From Saururus chinensis (taxonomy: Eukaryota > Streptophyta > Magnoliopsida > Piperales > Saururaceae), in contig CP141146.1 in the NCBI GenBank assembly GCA_035235625.1, forward strand, positions 310,001-374,000: a DNA stretch of 64,000 nt, read 5' to 3'. A model generated the notes under the pieces. The model saw nothing but the letters and a program-made list of their open reading frames with translations. It had not been told where the DNA came from and searched no databases. A program made the position numbers and the translations under genes. Shown here one piece after another: positions 12,196 through 25,500 of the stretch. Numbering within the stretch: position 1 is the stretch's first letter; the number at the start of each line of letters is the position of its first letter.

Positions 12196-12460
12196 ATTTT
12201 GATTTATTAAAGTAATTTAATTAAAATATTCTGTTTTGGTTCTCATGTTGGTTTGGTTCAGTTTTTATATTTCGGTTTAAATTTTGGTTCGGTTCGGTTC
12301 CTACCGGAACTGCAGGAACCGAACCGAGATGCAGCCCTATGCTCGAGGGCTTCAGCGTGACAATAATAAGGGTCCATGCTTATTGCTGATGTTACAAGGA
12401 AGATGGTGTACCCCGTAGTCAGTAAACTTCTTGACGTTCACCATTTAATATTCTCTCAAG

Positions 12461-13447
12461 TGAAGAGTAGCCAAACCAGTGGAAGTGCAGTGGGAAAGGG
12501 AGGGCGCACATATCAAAATAAATCTTTAAAATTGATCTACATAAAACATGCATAATACAACATAGATTAAGCAATAATCATGCATCCCTATCATGAATCA
12601 CACAAAGGAGAATTGAAATAGGAACCAATACATATTGACCTGGGCATTTTCAGCCCTAGCACGCCCTCCAACAAGCAATCCTTTCTTGCCAATCAAGAGA
12701 TCTAATCAAGCAATAGAGAATAGATTGCCTCTAATGATCTTTCTTATGTGTTGATCCCTTCTAGCCATGAACTTGGATCCAATCTCTGCCAAGCCTCTCC
12801 TTGAAGCTCCAAATCAGTGAGCACCTCTTCCAAGCTTGCACCGCATGCCATAGGAAAAGGAAGGAAGAAGCAAGAGGGAGAAGAAGGAGGCGGCCAGCCC
12901 TAGAACAAGGGGAGGCTGCACCACCCAAAGAGAGGAGGGGCGGAATTGGGGGGAGAGGAGGAGAGAGTAGGGCAGCCAGCAAATTAGGACATCCTCCTCT
13001 CCCTTTTTCCCTTAAATACCCTCTTCTCTACCTCTTAATTGGGCTCACTTAATAGGCTCTAGACAATGGGCTTAATTGCTAAAATTCTGGCTTATAACTA
13101 AGGGTCATACACAATGGGCACGGGCTCTGTCTATAGAACCCACGGAGGCCTGAACTCCCTATACACGGCCAAGCCCGCGATAAGGTTGACCCGTCGCTTA
13201 CCACGGGTCCCACCCTTAACATATAATTCACACGTCTGGGCCCCATAACATGTAAATGTACAACCTAGCGAATGCCTAGTACATGTGTGTGACAAATGTG
13301 GGTCTCACTTAAATTATATTTAACGAAAGCACAAGTGAGGTCGGCGTAACCGCCCCTACCACCCTTGAACCGCGTGACCCGTACCAGTTCACCTAGACCA
13401 TGACACATTGGACCAAACCGGGGCCGAGCCCATACCATGGTCCAACA
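12461..13447 (-). mobile_element. Solo LTR, family G, copy 1
   Basis: On the minus strand it starts TGTTGGACCATGGTATGGG and ends GGCTACTCTTCA. It is flanked by a perfect 5-bp duplication TCAAG (12456-12460, 13448-13452). It is 987 bp with no internal domain. The sister copy at 36385-37383 is collinear over its whole length. Confidence 0.9.
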
Positions 13448-13452
13448 TCAAG

Positions 13453-14104
13453 CTACTTGGCACTCTTCTCCATGCTTTTGCATCTTTCAATGGGCTTGGC
13501 TCGTGACCAGCCACCCATATGAGTGAAGCTCAGTGACATGCAAGGCATGCACGTACACTCTGCCTCAAAAAATGCTCTACAACACAAGGCGGAATCATAT
13601 TCAGTAAGTTTGTTAGTTTGGTAATTTTGGAGTTCGGTAGTTTGCAACTTCTGTAGTTTGGGAGTGGGGCCATTTTGCAGTGTAGCGGTTTGTTAGTTAA
13701 GTATAATGAAATGAAATGAAAACTTACCAAGAAGTACATTTAGTGGAAAGCATGTGGCGGCTTCCTCCTATTTGGAATGCGTTCAATAGGTATAAACATC
13801 CATATGCTGCACACAAGAGAGAAAAGACATGAGCAAGTATAAAAGTTAAAAGTAATGACTAAATAATGTGTATATCATACCTCGTACCCCAACTACATCA
13901 TGGCATACGTGACACTTAACAAAGTTAAAGGTTATGAGGGTCTTCATTACCTCACCACAATGGCTCCTGATGTATACCATAGCAATTAACACTCCATAAG
14001 GAAAGTAAATGAAAAAAAGTTTAAATTTTAGTTCAACAAATGAACTCATTCCATGTCAATGCTCTCCTCAACAGCATTTAGCTCAACCCTTTCACTCTCT
14101 CTAA
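13453..14104. other. Intergenic stretch, nothing recognised
   Basis: Mixed-composition DNA between solo LTR G1 and the hAT fragment. A loose TTNGTTAGTTTGG / AGTTTGGGAG series occurs near 13605-13700. The open frames are short and match no family I recognise. Confidence 0.5.
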
Positions 14105-15087
14105 TAGGGGTGGCAGAAATGTGGGCCACCTGTGGGTGGGCTAGGCGGCCCACAGAGTGCATACGTATTTGGTTTGTGGGCAATGGGTAGCGAGGGCCTA
14201 GTGGGCCGGTAGGCCTGGCCCAAATGCCTCATAGCCATTTGGGGCTTTGCCCCCCATTTATTTATTTATTTTAAAAAATATTTTGAGGGGGAATTAAAAA
14301 CTTGCCACCCCCTCAAAAAGATTATTTTAGCCCTATTAACATTTAAATAACGGTCATTTTTAAGGGTAGAAGAGGTAATTATCATATTAAAAACCTACGA
14401 ATAGGGGGAGTTTAACACTCTTCACTATTTCCTCTACTCTCTAAGACTCTCTTTCTCCTCTCCTCTACACTCAAGCTCTTAATCACTTTATTTTTTATTT
14501 TTAATTAAAATTTAAAATTAAGCTCTCACACTCTCAAGCCTCAAGATTCAAGAACAAAGTTCTCAATTCTCAAGCTTCCTCCTCCTCCATCAAATGGGAA
14601 ACTTAAGTCTAAAGCATCAAGGTCCAAGGTAACTAATTTTGATTTAATAATTTTAATTTTACCTTAATTTTCTCTTATTAATTTATTCTTTAAAAGAAAT
14701 GGCATATCACTCTAACTACAATGCCTCCTCGTCCTCAATCACCCCAACCACTAATTTTCCCAAAGAAGAAATTCCCAAAATAGGTGAAGTTGACCAAGAA
14801 GAAAGTATTCTACCTATGTCTTCAATGGTCGAGGAGAAAAAAGTGGCAACCCTCCATGGTGTGGTACCATATGAAGACAATTAAGGTGGACGACCCCAAC
14901 AACCCTGGAATGTTCTTCCTAGCTAAGAGCCAAATGCAACTATTGTAAAGTAATTCTAAGTGTAACATCTAAGAATTTTTTAAATTTCTAAAGTTGACTA
15001 TGTGGAAAATAGGGAGTTTAACCCCTTAACATTATGTAGAATAACTTCCTTAATAGATGGAATTTATAGCTAAGACTTATGTGGATA
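14105..15087 (+). mobile_element. Truncated hAT element, 5' end and start of first exon
   Basis: It begins TAGGGGTGGCA, the usual plant hAT terminus. GC-rich subterminal sequence with GTGGGCC/GGCCCAC motifs follows, then a pyrimidine-rich leader full of CTCAAGCCTCAAG-type repeats, and an ATG at 14699 opening a 61-codon Ser/Thr-rich frame that stops at 14882. In plant hAT genes such a Ser-rich N-terminus precedes the BED finger, but no BED or dimerisation domain follows and no opposite terminus was found within the next 2 kb. The element is therefore a 5' fragment. Assignment rests on the terminus and leader style. Confidence 0.5.
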
Positions 15088-15407
15088 GAAATTCCCAAAA
15101 TAGGTGAAGTTGACCAAGAAGGAAGTATTCTACCTATGTCTTCAATGGTCGAGGAGAAATAAGTGGCAACCTTCCATGGTGTGGTACCATATGAAGACAA
15201 TTAAGGTGGACGACCCCAACAACCCTGGAATGTTCCTCCTAGCTAAGAGCCAAATGGAACTATTGTAAAGTAATTCTAAGTGTAACATCTAAGAATTTTC
15301 TAAATTTCTAAAGTTGGCTATGTGGAAAATAGGGTGTTTAACCCCTTAACATTCTATAGAATAACTTCCTTAATATATGGAATTTATAGCTAAGACTTAT
15401 GTGAATA
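14768..15407 (+). repeat. 320-bp tandem duplication
   Basis: Copies 14768-15087 and 15088-15407 both start GAAATTCCCAAAATAGGTGA and differ at only a few sites (for example CTTCCTAGC/CTCCTAGC and GAGTTTAACC/GTGTTTAACC). Copy 1 includes the 3' part of the hAT-like open frame. In copy 2 a change to GAGAAATAAG adds a stop. Confidence 0.85.
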
Positions 15408-16041
15408 GAAAATAGACATAAAGAGCTTCGAAATATCTCCAAGAATGAATGAATCAGAGTTTAGAGGAAGGAGTTATGATAGTTTGAAGTTGAATATGTC
15501 ATGCAGGGCTTGTTTACCCAAATTAGATGCACAAATTGTAGTTTAAGTCATTTTACGGGCCCAATTAATAAGGGTGATGGAAGTTACTTTTTAAGGGCCC
15601 AATTAGGTTGCCAATGGGAGGTGTTTTGGCCCATCTTGTTAGGTGTCACCGGCACAAGGTTGTACCTAGTGTTCGCTCATGTGATGGCCTGGCCACACCA
15701 TGCAACCAGCAGTCAATTCCATCCTTCCCACCTGTATGCGCAGAGGAAAGATGATCTCAGGAATACAAAACTATATCTATGCAAGGGGGCTCCACCCTTA
15801 TGCTTTATTGCTACAATCCATCACAATAAAGGCAAGGAGATGGTGGCTAAAAATCCAAAGTTCAAAGTGGCCAGCTTGCCTCACACCCCTCCCTTTATAT
15901 AGACTTTGCCCATGCTGAGTCCGATTACAACTAGGTATTACAAGTCTCACCCATACAAAAGATTTGCTCCATGTACAACTCTGCCCACTAAGGCAACTTG
16001 CCCTACCCTAAACTTGGAAAATTGCAAACTCCTTGTCCAGC
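15408..16041. other. Unassigned sequence, possibly LTR or transposon debris
   Basis: A 133-codon plus-strand frame at 15501-15902 has no recognisable domain. The minus strand has a TATATAAAGGG box at about 15890-15900, as LTR promoters do, but I found no paired termini or duplication. Left unnamed. Confidence 0.3.
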
Positions 16042-16674
16042 TAGAGTGTCACACCTGAGGTTTTTCCATGCATTTACTTTAAATTTTTTCTAAAATTTTG
16101 TTTCAATATACAAATGTAAATAAAAGGACACGAAATTTAAAACATGTGAAAATGAGTTTTATAAATTAATCCATCATGCAACCAAACTAACATTCTCAAG
16201 CGTGACCCAAAACGAAAATATAAAGATAAAACCTACCATGGCCATGGTCTTTAAAAATAAATACATCCCATGCATCTCTAAGTACAAGTTCTTCAACCAT
16301 CTGAGTTCTAAATCATATATACATGCACAAGTCCAGAAAAATAACACAATGAACTCTCACCTTACTAAATACTTGAGATTGTAGCATAAAAATAACATAG
16401 CCTCACTACGAATCCACTGCACACCAAGGTCGAGGAAGAATGGTCCACCACAGGGAACAAAGTCCAATCCAAAAAGCTCTCGGTCAACTTGCAAAAGCCT
16501 ATGGACCAAGGGGCTAAAAAAATAGGAAAAATGAGTATTTTCATACTTAGTAAGGGAAACAAATCAATGAACTTCATAAGTTCATACATAGATGCATTCA
16601 TGCAATTACACATGAAGCAAGAAATATATGAAAAATAAATAGGGTCTCACATGAAAACCATCGCACAAGTTGAA

Positions 16675-16885
16675 CTTACTCTTACTCTTATGACATACTC
16701 TTACACTTAACACTATGAATCAGAGCCTTACCAACTTACTTGTACAATCATACACTTACCCATATAATTTACACATACCTGTACGACCTTACTCGTATAA
16801 TCTTATATGTACGACCATACTCGTACAATCTTACATGTACGGCCTTATTTGTACAATCTTACTCTTACTCAGAAGCTTACTCTTA
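16675..16885 (-). repeat. Short-unit array in LTR D (TTACTCGTACAATC type)
   Basis: A run of variants of CTTACTCGTATAATCTTACA / TGTACGACCTTACTCGTACA. The same array type occurs inverted at about 33060-33420 and again at about 60930-61130, marking it as a family-D feature. Confidence 0.8.
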
Positions 16886-19800
16886 CCTTCGCACATATAC
16901 TATCGACAACTGAAGCTCATTATGATTAATAAGCTCTAGCATTGAAAAGGAGGGTGTCACCTTAACCTCCGGAGAGCAACTAGATGTCATGGACTTTTCT
17001 AAAGGCAAGACACACCTATGCTCAAGGGGCACAGGATCAAATAGGTAAGAGTAGAACCATGATACTACTAACTTGTGCACACAAATGCTCACTCTCTGGG
17101 GCCATACAATGCCAACTAAGGGTGGAAATCATATGGTGCTACTCTTAGGCAAGAATCTTATAGTGCCACTCTTGGGCAGAATATATCATGTCATTTATAG
17201 GCCAAAAGAATACAATGCCTACATAAAGGAAAAAACTTATAGCGCTCTCAACAGAGCATCAAACATTTGGGCTAAAATATAGCACCAAAACCAAAACCCG
17301 TAGGATAACACCATGGCTAGATGTGGAAAAAGGCTCAATCGATTACTTATTGACTGGATTAAACACAAAACTTAATCCATGGAAACTCCCAGTCTCAACT
17401 CACAACGTTATCAAATTAGGGTTACTTACAATTAAAGTTCATATTATGTAACTTGTGCATGTATAATTATGCTTGGAACTACTTCCATCTTACATTCTTC
17501 ATCCAACCAAGTTAGAACAATGCCCATCCTGAAGCTTTAATCCCCAAGGGTAACATACTTAACTTAACTCATCCATTCCATACTCATAACTTACTCTTAC
17601 CCTTACATTCTTATGGATTGCTGCATAGCTTTAGTTGTCAAACTCAAACTCCATACTAGCATACTTTAACTCGAGCTCCGCTAATGAAACCCCTCATACC
17701 TAATCCAATTATCAAACCCTTACTAATTCCTTACTCATTGTTCTTTCGTTATAATTCATATTACGTACATTATGCATGTACAATTATGTTGTTACTTCTT
17801 ACTAACTCATGATCCCCCAATGGTGCTTCGACTTAAGTCTTCTAAATCCCTGCATCCCCTATGTCTCTAGCTCATCACTCCAACGTACCAACCGATTCAA
17901 TCCAAATCAATCCTCTATTATCATCAAGTCCAACCTTCACTTGCCAATCTTATGTCTTCCGTCACCTGACACACTACTGCAATATCCACATCATAGTCCA
18001 TGAAACACCCATTCGACAAACTTCCAATCAAATGCACATACACGTGCCTAACGACCACATACAGCTAGCCCACATATGAAGATCTATCACACGCTCTGAT
18101 CACATACATATAATTCATCAACAACTTACTACCATACCCTTAGTCTTCACTAGCACATGCATAGTTCACATATATAAAACATGCTCATTTAATCAATATT
18201 TATCATGCAAAGCATTGAGTTACAAAATCCTAACATGTTGCTACATAATCAAAGCATGCTATCATGAAATTACGAGTTCAAGGTCCCCTACCTTGTAATC
18301 CATGTGAGTTTGATGGTGAGCACACAATGGTGGCAGCGTCAAGGGCGGAATCGGCAGCCAAAAACATTACATTGAGAGAGCTGTTGTCCCAAGAATTTCA
18401 GACACACTGGAATTAATCTCGACAAGGCAGGGTTGATTTTTATCAAAGTACTTGATTTGGCATACTAGGGCGGCCGGGCACAATGTCGTGCCACAAGAAA
18501 TGACAAAAATGACTACATAATGGGGGGTGACTAATTGGAGGTTGGCCAACTTCTAAAAACACTTTGTTGGCCACAAGACACTAAAATCGGCCACGGACCA
18601 TACCTAACGACAATGATTTTGCATTATCGAAGCCTCACAAAAGGGAGGAGAGCTTGGTTGTGTACTCACGAACATAGGAGAGATAGAGAAGGGCTTTAGC
18701 AGTCATATTGACTAGTGGTGGTGTATGCCAATCATCAAGCGCCACAAGGCGGTGTCTCTAACCTAAACTGCACATGCGACCACAAGCATGCGGGACAAAA
18801 GGGCAACCACAGGGGAGGATAGGTTGTTGTGTGTCCCAAAGTGACTCAGGCTTGTGGGAGCAGGATCCAACCACTCATGGGCAGGATTAGTTGTCAAATA
18901 GCATATACACGTGTTGTCATGACTAAACCCTAAAAAGGGTGGTCTTTTAGGAGGTTAGGGTGGTCAGTCACGGAAGAGGTGGGGTTCGCCAATGGCAGTC
19001 CCCCAAACAAAAGTTGAGGCACTAAGGCCCGGAGTAGGTGGCAACAAAGGCAGCGACATTTAAAATAACTACCCACAACCAAACCATTTTTCAGACAGTT
19101 GTGCATCAAGCATGGCTTACAATGGAGAACATAGGTATGGAAATGGTCAAGCATTCATTGGCTCGAGGCCAGTAGCAACAATGGTATCCCCTAGGAAGGT
19201 CATGGAACCGGGGACTCTTTCCCGAAGGTTCTGGGTCATGCGTAAGAAAAAGTGGGGTGTAGAGATGGAATTGAGCTAGGAGTGCTAGCCCTTGCCATCA
19301 CTGGGCCGGGGTAGAGCTCATGTCAGTTGGACATGCAGCCCAAGTCCCACAATGTCACGCTAGATAGGTTGGCCCTCAACTGGAGTGGGGCCCTTAGTGG
19401 CGATCCGAGACATACCCTGAAGCTTGGGGGTGTTTGGTTTGGGCAGAAGGCATGCAGGGGAGAGACCAAGAGCAGCTGCCCCTTGTTGTCATTGGGTCAA
19501 GATGGCATCTGCGGCATTTCACTAGCTGATGATGGTGGTGGTGGAACCACTGGCAGAAGGAACAAAGGGACTTGATTTAGCCGGGGGTGACAGGGTGTCG
19601 AGCAAGGCTCCAGGCACACTGTTGCTGGGCTACGAATGGCTAGACAGGGCTAGGGCCATTGATAGAAGATGGCAACAATCCAGCAATTGCTGGATCACAG
19701 CAAGGCAAATGGACTTCTGCCTGATGTTCGACATTTGGCGACAGAGACAGACGTCGCTAGAGAAAAAGGGCAAACTTTACTCTGGTGCAGGTTAGACCTC

Positions 19801-19908
19801 GACACCTCACCATTGTCGGCTCAAGGCAGCAATCTAGAGGCTGATCAGTGGGTGGCAGCCAACAATGAAAACAAATGATAGAAAAATAAAGGGAAAAGGG
19901 GGAATTTT

Positions 19909-21925
19909 TTTAATGCCCCGACCCGAGCCGGGGTCTAGAAAATCTCTAATAAAAAATTTTATTTCCTTAAGCCAGGAATCATCATTTGTGTGTGAGAGGT
20001 ATAATGTTCGTCTACGCACTACGGAGCTTCAACACTTCTTTATATGCAGACTCAGGTTGTAACGATCATATACATACAACAAAGCTTCATAGTTCATCGT
20101 GTGTAAATCAGAATAAAACTTATTATTATAATTAATTTGGATCGGGCAAATGTAGCCTTGTCGTTGGTTGCCTACATACGTATTGGATATTATTCCAATA
20201 CGATCAGATCCGAACATAGTTCTGCCTAACAGCTACTACATACACCAGGCATCACAAATTCATATACATTAATATATATATACTAATATTCAATTGGAGT
20301 TATACAAAAATTTGTAATGTATCATAATCAAGAGGAACTTAAAAAATCAATGAAATCGCTCATCTTGCTCTACCACAGAGCGGGATCAAACACATTCACA
20401 CGTCTCGCTCTATCACTGAGCCGAGACTAGACATACACACACACCACATGTCTCACTCTACCATAGAACGAGACGGAATATAAATAGGTCACATCGAAGC
20501 ATTGCAGATTAGAACACAAAGGATCAAAGCATAGCATGATACTTTAGATCATATCAGATAAAGCATAACAAAGTAATTCAAATCATAACATATTAAATTA
20601 TAACAGTTCATACATCTTAATTAGTACATTATTATCACTAATTAAGATGTGTAAGCGTACAAATAATTTAACATCCTAAGTTAGCTACTAAAGATGTATA
20701 CATATTCTCATACAGAAGATCAGGTATACTTACCTAGAGAAGACATCAGAAGTGGCAACATTTACTGTTGTTCATTTCTTCAGAGGATCCTCCTTTTAGA
20801 TGCGGATATGGTAGGCAGAATCTCCTTGGAAGTAGGTGGACGTAGCATTCCTTAGCTTGGAGATGTTCCTTAATTTCTGTACTCGAAGCTGACTGATAGG
20901 ACACCCTCTTTTTGGAGACATCTTTCTCCTTCCGTGCTTGTGAACTATGGACGGAGTCTCCCTTTAGCTCGGGGATGACTCTCTTATTGGGTGGTGGAGG
21001 AGGATAGAGACTCCCCAACTCCGTATTGCTTCTCTCATTGTGACCCGGCATCTGCGGACAAAACCCCGTCTTATTCGTGGTCCATTTTTATTTCTCTAGT
21101 GCTCGAGGATGATGGGTAGGGCCTCTTGAAGAAATGACCCCTCCGTTACGTAGAGCACACTCGATTTAGTCAATAACGCCTCTTGAATGGACTAAATCAG
21201 AGTTAGGATGCTCAGAAACAGAGAAAAAGAAGTTTGTCGATACTCGAGGATAACGGGAAGGACCTCTCCTTCTCTTGGGGTATTTTCTCCTTATATGGTC
21301 TCCAACTTGAACAAAGGACCACTCCATTGAGTAGAGCACATTCAAGTTACTTAAGAATGCCTCTTAAATGGCCTTAATCAGACTCAAAATGCTTAGAAAC
21401 GGCGATGCCACTGGTTTCCGGTGGCGGCGCCTAGCAAAATGCACATTGGGCTCTCGTGGAACCCGTTGAAATGCAGCACCTGCGGTTTCGTGGGCGCGCA
21501 TTGCGCCACGCCACACCGGCTGCACGCTGCATGCCAATTGCACGTTGCGCACCCTTTTTTCTTTTCTCTCTTTTTTTTCTATTTATTCTTTCTTCAAACA
21601 CGCGTATCTTCCTACCCCGGATTCAGATTCACCCGTTCTTGGTATCATTGGACTCGTATCGACGAGCCCTTCAATACTAACCCACTTAAAATAGTATATC
21701 ATGCTCTTTCCAAGTGGGCCCTTCCTATTTTCCATGCTTCTTGAGGTCATAAATTTTGTTCCTGACCTCCGTTTTGCTCGTTCTTTGATTCATTACGCTC
21801 ATGTCTTCGAGCTCTGCTCATATATGGGGGTTTAAACCTATGAAACCCTCTAAGACTCATAGAAATGCTATCTGATTTCCTCTAACCCCTCAGGTTAAAT
21901 GTAATTAGAAAAGCGAGGTGTTACA
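19909..21925 (-). mobile_element. Solo LTR, family A, second copy (called B)
   Basis: On the minus strand it starts TGTAACACCTCGCTTTTC and ends GGTCGGGGCATTAAA. It is flanked by a perfect 5-bp duplication ATTTT (19904-19908, 21926-21930). Both halves match 8115-10363 in reverse complement: the CATTGGACTCGTATCGACGA block near 21647 and the CGTATTGGATATTATTCC block near 20178. The terminal CA has become AA. It is 2017 bp, shorter than copy A because it has fewer internal tandem units. Confidence 0.85.
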
Positions 21926-22515
21926 ATTTTGGTCCCGATTGGAATAGGGCAGAGGAGGGGCCGGGTGGGGAATAGCGGAGATTCAAACCGGGGTGGCAGC
22001 CTTATTGTCACCGGGCCAATGCCTACCGACAGTGACTAGCGACCGGTGGCGCTGTCAATGGCCAAAATGCACAAATACATGGGAAAAAAGATTGGGGTGG
22101 CCGTCACAGTGGTGTTTGGAGGTCATCATTGCTGGGGCAAAAAAGTGGTGGCTGGCTGGAGGCCATTCAGCCTGGGTGGCAGCGAATTAGGAAAAAAAAT
22201 GATCAGGCGGTTTCATCAGGCTGAAACAGATAAGAGAAGAGAGAAGTGATAACGGCCGGCGGGGCCAGGCTGGGGTGGTGGCAGCGGCATCACCAGGCTA
22301 AGGCTAGCGGTGCACCACCTCCGGACTCACAGAATGAAGGGGGCTTCCCCCTTTCTATTTTGCCTGTAGGTTGGGCATGCTGAGGTGTGCCCGATCCGAT
22401 CTTTATTTTTTTTCACCTTCTCTTCCTTTCTTTTTGTTTCTATTCTCCTTCGTGTGTCTTCTATTTCTCTCCCGTTTTCATGCTAAAAATTTCTGTGGCA
22501 CATTGAGGCCCATGA

Positions 22516-25500
22516 TGTCACGCCCCGGCGCTGCCCGACCCGAGCCGAACCCGGTCCAGGGGCCGGTCAATTGTGCAGGGGCGACGAGGGAAAATTGAGA
22601 TACGGTTTAGCGGAAGACTTAACCCTAAATACGGGCGACCTAACAGAATTACGAAGTATGCACACCACTTTGAGCAAGAGTAAATAAGTAGAAAAGAAAG
22701 AGAGTCGCTTAACTCAAAATAAACGACTAGTCTCAAACCCACAAGCTTAGTCAACCATAGCCCACTCTAGCTCTAAGATAGGTCTTAGACAACACAACTG
22801 TAAAAAGTGACATAAATCCAACAGAGAACCATACACAAAGGTTCTAAGCATAAAGCATAAACCAAGGAAAATAAGTCACATAAGAGTCTCCACGATCACG
22901 TCCAAGTCGTCTCCGATCATTCCTCAAAGAGGAGATCCTATCTGTCTGCGTGTCGCGCCAAGCAGCCCCAAAGCAAAACACAATAAAGAGGGGTGAGTTT
23001 AAACAAACTCAGCAATGGTTTTCTAATATACTATCAGCATCGGCAACACGACAGCATAACCATATAATCATTCAAATCAAAGATTGACAAGATGTAACAT
23101 TTTCTGATCACACATACACATCACCTAAATCTACATCATAGTGTATAATCCACATAGTGTCATTCACATCATATCAACCTACATGAAATGTATTTCTAAC
23201 ATACATATCCAATCATGCATCACATCATATCAACCTGCATAAAATGTATCTCTAGCATACATATCCAATCATGCATCACATCATATCAACCTGCATGAAA
23301 CGTATCTCTAACATACATATCCAACCATGCACCACATCATATCAACCTGCATGAAACGTATCTCTAACATACATATCCAACCATGCATCACATCATATCA
23401 ACCTGCATGAAACGTATCTCTAACATACATACCCAACCATGCATCACATCATATCAACCTGCATGAAATGTATCTCTAACATACATACCCAACCATGCAT
23501 CACATCATATCAACCTGCATGAGATGTATCTCTAATATACATATCCAATCATGCATCAACATTCTCATTCATCATGCATGTATAAGTGTCACACACACAC
23601 TAGTCCAATATGCAAGTCCATACACATAGAGAATAAACCTGCTCTTCAAGGCCAGAGCCCTCGAGCAAACACTTATCAAATAGACATGCTCCTCAAGGTC
23701 AAAGCCTTCGAGCAACTCCTGCTCCTCAAGGCCAACGCCTTCGAGCAACTCCTGCTCCTCAAAGCCAACGCCTTCGAGCAACTCCTGCCCATCAGGACTA
23801 AACTCCCGGGCAACCCTGCTTGTCAAGACTAATGTCCCAAGCAACAATACATGGTAAGCCAGTGCACTCAGACAAACCAGCTGGATTCTCAGGGTCCAGA
23901 TAATCATAATAATCTCAATCCGCAAGACAAGTACACAGCTCGTCCCTACATAACTCAATTTAACTAGACTCAACCCTGGGAGTGCACATGTTCCACAAAG
24001 GAGCTCAAATCCAAATATGTCCTTTTGGACCAATCAAGTTTTGATTAAGCCACGACCGATTAAACTGGCACGCAATTTCACCACATTGCATCCAATCGAT
24101 CAAATTCGATTAATCTCGATAAAGCCTTAATTGGAAATACATTTTCATGATGCATGGTACATACGTGGTACATACGTGGGCAAGGCATACCTGAATCCTA
24201 ATTCATGATAAGTGCTCTCATCAGCCCTTCATGCATCATTCATAATCATAATAGCAAACCTCATCATCATCATTAAACCCCACATGTGTGTGTACACATA
24301 GTAGAAGCACTTCACTCAATGCATATCAACATGCTTGTAATTCACTCGCCATCACACTACACATGAGCATTAACATCTAATCATGAATTCCAGCGGAAAT
24401 CATAGGAGAAGAATCATTAAAATTGTAACTCGAATCAAAGCTTAACCACAAGCTAACCACATATAAGATCATTCACTTCATACTTAAGTCAAGACATAAC
24501 ACTAGCATTCACACATCAATTAACCACATCTTAACATGACAGATCAGCCCATTAGTATGTTGTAGCTCTACTGAAAATACACCTAACCATAGAGAATCAA
24601 CCATTCATAACTTCAACATGATAATTCCAACATCATATAACCATCCACAAGCCATTCCACATAACTTTAAATATATATATACCACAACTTCTAACATCAA
24701 TAGAATGCTCTTCAAGTAGCTTATTATAGATCAAAACACTCTACATAAACATAAAAATGATATTTTGAAGTAGATATGTCGAAATAAGCAACATACATAA
24801 AATTGTCAAATCCTGTAGTGTACTTGTTCGAACGCCCTACAGGGCCGTTCAATCGGCTAAACATGAAAATGCCAAAACTGTAGTGTTGCTGTTCGAATGC
24901 CCTGCAGGGCCGTTCTATCGCCAACAAAGCAGTTTTTGGTCATCTTCTTCATTTCAATTTTTCAAACCGAAACTCCATTGATAAATCTTAAAATCTCCAT
25001 CTAACAACTCAAATGACATTAAAACTTCGCAATACCTTCTAGAATGCTAATCCACATCAAAACAAGATAAAACCCTACGAAATCGGGATTAAAGATTACC
25101 ATTTACTAATCATGCCATTAAAGTACTAAATCAAGTAATTCCATTCAAAACAAACCACAAAATCAAGTGTTTTACCAAAGGAAGACTGAAATTTCGAAAG
25201 TCCATTACCTTATCCCTTGATTAGGCTTGGATTTGATGGTCACCCTTCTTGAAAATCTTACAAAGATATAGAGTTTGAATTAAACTCCATTAAAACCGAT
25301 TTAACATAATTAAAAACTTAGATCTAGGGCTTGTTGAACATAAAAATTGAATTTTTAGAGCTAGGGTTTGAAGTAAAGATGCAAATCAGTAGTTTTGATG
25401 TTTAAAAATGAATCAAAATAAAGGGGAAATGGTAGATCTAGAAGGGATTAAGAGGAAAGTTAGGATTTGGTGCTTAATTAGAAGGGACTTACCTTAAACA

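Larger units (their letters stand above)
2860..12339. mobile_element. hAT-type MITE, split by a MULE insertion
   Basis: The outer ends are TAAGGCTGCACC (from 2860) and, read inward on the other strand from 12339, TAGGGCTGCATC. They are flanked by a perfect 8-bp duplication TGCTCGAG at 2852-2859 and 12340-12347. An 8-bp duplication with T(A)GGGCTGCA-like ends is the hAT signature. Only about 254 bp on the left and 135 bp on the right belong to this element, both rich in GGTTCGGTT / AACCGAACC runs. Everything from 3114 to 12195 is a later MULE. Without it the host would be a roughly 390-bp MITE with no coding capacity. Confidence 0.8.

Noticed and set aside
2860..12339. A single 9.5-kb hAT element coding a MURA transposase
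   Set aside because: An inner pair of ends with MULE-type sequence and a perfect 9-bp duplication at 3105-3113 and 12196-12204 shows a MULE inside a short hAT-type MITE.
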